From the NCBI GenBank assembly GCA_964388275.1, contig CAYLZD010000005.1:62001-126000 (forward strand): a stretch of DNA of 64,000 nucleotides, written 5' to 3'. Shown here piece by piece: positions 61,399-64,000 of the stretch. The position numbers and the translations under genes are program-made. The number at the start of each line of letters is the position of its first letter. Within the stretch, counting starts at the first letter, position 1. The stretch comes from JARYLZ01 sp964388275. Its GTDB lineage: Bacteria; Bacteroidota; Ignavibacteria; SZUA-365. Under the pieces are notes generated by a model. The model had not been told where the DNA came from. It ran no database searches and saw only the letters and a list, made by a program, of their open reading frames with translations.

Positions 61399-63017
61399 GC
61401 GGTGTCCTCGTTTTCCGAGTCTTGTAATGGCGGCCCCTGCTCCGGGAGATGTATCGTGAAAACCGTCCCGTTTCCGGGCTTGCTGTCGACCTGTATGTCG
61501 CCGCCGTGCTGCTTGATGATGCCGTACACGATCGAGAGCCCTAGTCCGGTCCCGTAACCGGATTCCTTGGTCGTGAAGAACGGCTCGAAAATGCGCTGCA
61601 GGTCGGAGGGCAGAATGCCAATGCCGCTGTCTGCGACGCGTATCCGGGCGCCGTCGTCCGCCGCCTCGGTCTCTATTTTCAACGAACCTCCGTCCGGCAT
61701 GGCCTCGATGGCGTTGATTATCAGGGCGACAAGCACCTGCTGTATGTGCCCTTCGTCGCAGTGCACTACCATCTGATCGCTCGAGCGCCGATGCGTGACT
61801 TCAATTTCCTGAAGATTGATCTGATGCTGCACCAGGCGCAGTGAGCGCTCGATGATTTCATCGAGATCGCAGGCGTTGGCGCTGCGCGGCTGCGCTCTCG
61901 CGAAGAACAGCAGGTTCCTGACTATGTCGCCGCAGCGGCGGGCCTCGTCCGCGATCAACGTCAGATCCTTGTGGACTCTTTCGACGGTCGCGGGATCCTG
62001 CGATTTGTTGTCCAGACGCTTGCGCACCAGCTTGGCCAGAGTGAGGATTCCGGACAGCGGATTGTTCAGCTCATGCGCGATCATCGAACTCAACTTCCCG
62101 AGGGAAGCCATCTTTTCCATGTGCACGACCTGTTCCCGCACGGACTGCAGTTCCGCCGTCTTTTGCTCGACTTTTTCCTCCAGTTTTTCCGACCAGTCCA
62201 GCAGTTCCCGGCGCGCCTCGTAAAGCTCCGAAGCCATTTCGTTGAAAGCTGTGGAGAGGGCGCCGATCTCGTCGTTGCGGTTCAGCACTATCCGGTGCCT
62301 TAGATTTCCCGATGCTATCTGGCCGATGCCGGCGATGAATTTTTTTACAGGGCTGTGCACGCCCACCAGCACGAAAACCGCGGAGATGAAGCCGACGGCG
62401 GCGAGCGTGATGACGGAAGTTATAATCAGTTGAAGCGTGTTTTTCTCGATATGAGCGTCTATCGCCTCGAGCGACATCTGAACGTCCAGCACGCCCAGTA
62501 TCGTCTGCGATTCGCTGTGCGCGTGGCAGTCGGCAGTCCAGCAGGATTTTTCATTCCTGATGGGATTGATGAAACCGAGCACGCGGTGTCCGGATCGGGC
62601 CATGTAGACGCGGACGTACTGGTCCGACTGTGTGCGCGTGATGTCGGTCGATTCGCCGTGGCACATGACGCACGCGTCCGCGTTCATGTCCACCTGTGTG
62701 CCCGCTTCCCGGCCGAGAGTGGAGTAACGGATGGTGCCTCTTTTGTCGATGATGCGGATCCGTTCCACTCCGATCTCGGAACCGAGGTCGTTTATGGTGC
62801 GCCAGAGGTTGCTCTGGTTGTTTTCCTCCATGCCCTGTCTGAGCGCTTTTTTCGCGAAACTGCTCGACCGTTCGGCGCTCAGTTGCACGGCGGCGATCAG
62901 ACTCCGGCTCTGAGAATTTATGGTCAGATACGTGCTCGCGGCGAGAACGATCGTCAATGTCCCCACGATGGCCGCGACAATCTTGGCGCTGAGAGTATTA
63001 AGCAACGTCATTCTCAT
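61395..63017 (-). CDS. Sensor histidine kinase with c-heme-like motifs in the sensor domain
   Basis: 540 residues. First membrane helix (about 10-32), periplasmic region to about 195, second helix (about 196-220), HAMP (about 222-275), coiled coil, DHp with H315 in MIAHELNNPLSG, and the ATP domain with NAIEAMPDGG, DSGIGILPSDL and GTGLGLSIVYG. The periplasmic region carries CxxCH (C116-C119-H120) and Cx4CH (C159-C164-H165), with GHRVLGFINPI between and ILGVLDV after. This fits an established subclass of kinases with possible covalent c-type heme in the periplasm. Heme attachment is inferred from the motifs alone. Confidence 0.92.
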   Translation of the reverse strand: MRMTLLNTLSAKIVAAIVGTLTIVLAASTYLTINSQSRSLIAAVQLSAERSSSFAKKALRQGMEENNQSNLWRTINDLGSEIGVERIRIIDKRGTIRYSTLGREAGTQVDMNADACVMCHGESTDITRTQSDQYVRVYMARSGHRVLGFINPIRNEKSCWTADCHAHSESQTILGVLDVQMSLEAIDAHIEKNTLQLIITSVITLAAVGFISAVFVLVGVHSPVKKFIAGIGQIASGNLRHRIVLNRNDEIGALSTAFNEMASELYEARRELLDWSEKLEEKVEQKTAELQSVREQVVHMEKMASLGKLSSMIAHELNNPLSGILTLAKLVRKRLDNKSQDPATVERVHKDLTLIADEARRCGDIVRNLLFFARAQPRSANACDLDEIIERSLRLVQHQINLQEIEVTHRRSSDQMVVHCDEGHIQQVLVALIINAIEAMPDGGSLKIETEAADDGARIRVADSGIGILPSDLQRIFEPFFTTKESGYGTGLGLSIVYGIIKQHGGDIQVDSKPGNGTVFTIHLPEQGPPLQDSENEDTA

Positions 63018-63180
63018 TGAGTCGGTGAACGGATCGCGCTTTTACAGGTCGAAGGAAACTAACAAAGTCCTTCCGCGGATGCAATCGGGCGCGACGGCTT
63101 ACCGGCGCTTTCAGCCATGAGGCGGCGATCCGGCCCGTCCTTGACATCGGTTCGATTTCCGTCGTGGATTCGCGTTTCTT

Positions 63181-63984
63181 TTATTCCGTGTCTCTTGGGC
63201 AGATCGCGCTCTTGACGAGGGAAGCCCAGGCGGCGCCGCCCAGGGCTTCCGGCAACGTGCCGACCGGGAGTCCTCCGTCGTTCATTAAGAGACCGACGCC
63301 GGTCATGGATGTCAAGCGTTTGCAGGCGCGGGACAACAACTGGTCTATCGCGTCCGACAGCACCGGATGCATTTCGGTGGGCGTAAGCAGCGACGCCGAT
63401 TCCTCCTCGATCCTGTCGGGTATCACGGATGCCAACCAGCCGGAATTTTGACAGGAAGCCGGCAGGGATTTCGGATCGCGCGCAATGTATTCGTTTCTGC
63501 GGATCACGGAGCCCGTCACCGGGGAAGGCACGGGAAGCACGCCGCCGTCGAAATACACCCATGCGAAGGCCTCGCCCGCCTTCAGCGGCGCCGTCGCGGG
63601 CGCGAAGACTATGCTCGAGTCGGACGGCAGCAGCTTGGCGAAGAAATCGGAAAATCCTATGAAGCTCACTTCCGGATCCACCCAGCGAATCCACAGGTGG
63701 TTGCGCGAGTACATCAGATCGGACTGAATCTCGAAACTCGAGTAGGGACGCAGCAACCCGGCTGTCTCGGCGGCCGCTCCCGCCGGCAGCGGCCTTGCGA
63801 CGGGGAGCTTGCGCGCCAAGCCGTACGCCGAACAGTGAGGGATGCGATCCTCCTTGCGCAGCACGTGATCGAGAGGACATCGTTCGCAATCGAATTCTCG
63901 ATCGCAAAGCTTGTATGTCATGACGCCCGCGTCCATCCATACGCAGCGATGCGTTTTGAGGGAGATTTGATGGGTCGGTTTCAT
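63181..63984 (-). CDS. Cys-rich GcvH-like protein lacking the lipoyl lysine
   Basis: 267 residues from ATG 63984 with strong GGGAGGAC upstream. An N-terminal Cys cluster (C14, C27, C33, C36, C51; the CVWMDAGVMTYKLCDREFDCERCPLD segment) precedes a GcvH-like domain (about 85-180: SRNHLWIRW, IGFSDFFAKLLP, SPVTGSVI). Counting back from SPVTG, the position of the lipoylated Lys is Gly (about 147), so it cannot serve as a normal H-protein. A Cys-rich N-terminus with a GcvH-like domain recurs beside sensor kinases in several phyla; function unproven. Separated from the kinase gene by 163 bp with no gene. Confidence 0.8.
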   Translation of the reverse strand: MKPTHQISLKTHRCVWMDAGVMTYKLCDREFDCERCPLDHVLRKEDRIPHCSAYGLARKLPVARPLPAGAAAETAGLLRPYSSFEIQSDLMYSRNHLWIRWVDPEVSFIGFSDFFAKLLPSDSSIVFAPATAPLKAGEAFAWVYFDGGVLPVPSPVTGSVIRRNEYIARDPKSLPASCQNSGWLASVIPDRIEEESASLLTPTEMHPVLSDAIDQLLSRACKRLTSMTGVGLLMNDGGLPVGTLPEALGGAAWASLVKSAICPRDTE

Positions 63985-64000
63985 GATGTCCTCCCGTATG

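Noticed and set aside
63018..63180. Sigma-54 or sigma-70 promoter before the heme-type kinase
   Set aside because: No TGGCAC-N5-TTGC pair and only weak -35/-10 hexamers were found on the minus strand.

Overview
The window looks like chromosome of a GC-rich, Gram-negative bacterium of the Bacteroidota/Chlorobiota/Ignavibacteria-type (FCB) lineage. The evidence is a PorD-type (DUF4835) protein, a PorV/UPF0164-like outer-membrane protein, a DUF5683-like small protein, and purH fused by synteny to mreB-mreC-mreD-mrdA, an arrangement familiar from Bacteroidota. Many genes nevertheless carry clear AGGAGG-type ribosome binding sites, which fits Ignavibacteria/Chlorobiota-like relatives better than Bacteroides. 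This placement is inference from gene content, not from a phylogeny. I see no rRNA, tRNA, insertion sequence, prophage or CRISPR array; almost all of the window is coding.

Left part (1-21.3 kb). A minus-strand operon carries purN-purH-mreB-mreC-mreD-mrdA (purine synthesis plus the rod-shape complex). A plus-strand group follows with cysteine desulfurase, a small unknown protein and an A-type Fe-S carrier, then a superoxide dismutase with a good terminator. A long minus-strand block then carries RodZ-like protein, ligA, a STAS protein, two sodium:solute symporters, a HAD phosphatase, a 7TM-HD phosphohydrolase, xerD, tmk and an S41 protease, many with 4-bp start/stop overlaps.

Middle (21.4-37.6 kb). 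Two tripartite exporters flank a set of envelope proteins. A minus-strand adaptor/MacB-type permease/TolC operon has no ATPase gene. A plus-strand TetR/TolC/adaptor/RND permease operon is complete. Between them lie a secreted Ig-like protein, the divergent PorD and PorV-like pair, an enoyl-CoA hydratase, a divergent polysaccharide deacetylase (YibQ-like) and a DUF5683-like protein.

Housekeeping block (37.6-48.3 kb, plus strand). ffh-rpsP-rimM-trmD-rplS is the classic SRP/ribosome order, followed by an MqnA-like protein, recN, cysS, a cyclic-nucleotide-binding protein, an AI-2E-family transporter and an RlmD/TrmA-type RNA methyltransferase.

Right part (48.3-64 kb, minus strand). An ECF sigma factor with a large membrane anti-sigma-like partner, an SPFH/NfeD pair, and a seven-gene TetR-TolC-adaptor-ATPase-ATPase-permease-permease exporter with a perfect palindromic operator in front of the TetR gene. 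The window ends in the least ordinary part: a Cys-rich GcvH-like protein without the lipoyl lysine, a histidine kinase whose sensor region carries c-heme-like CxxCH and Cx4CH motifs, a sigma-54 response regulator, and an archaemetzincin, all on one strand. I read this as a candidate redox-sensing module, and it is the best candidate here for an under-described system.
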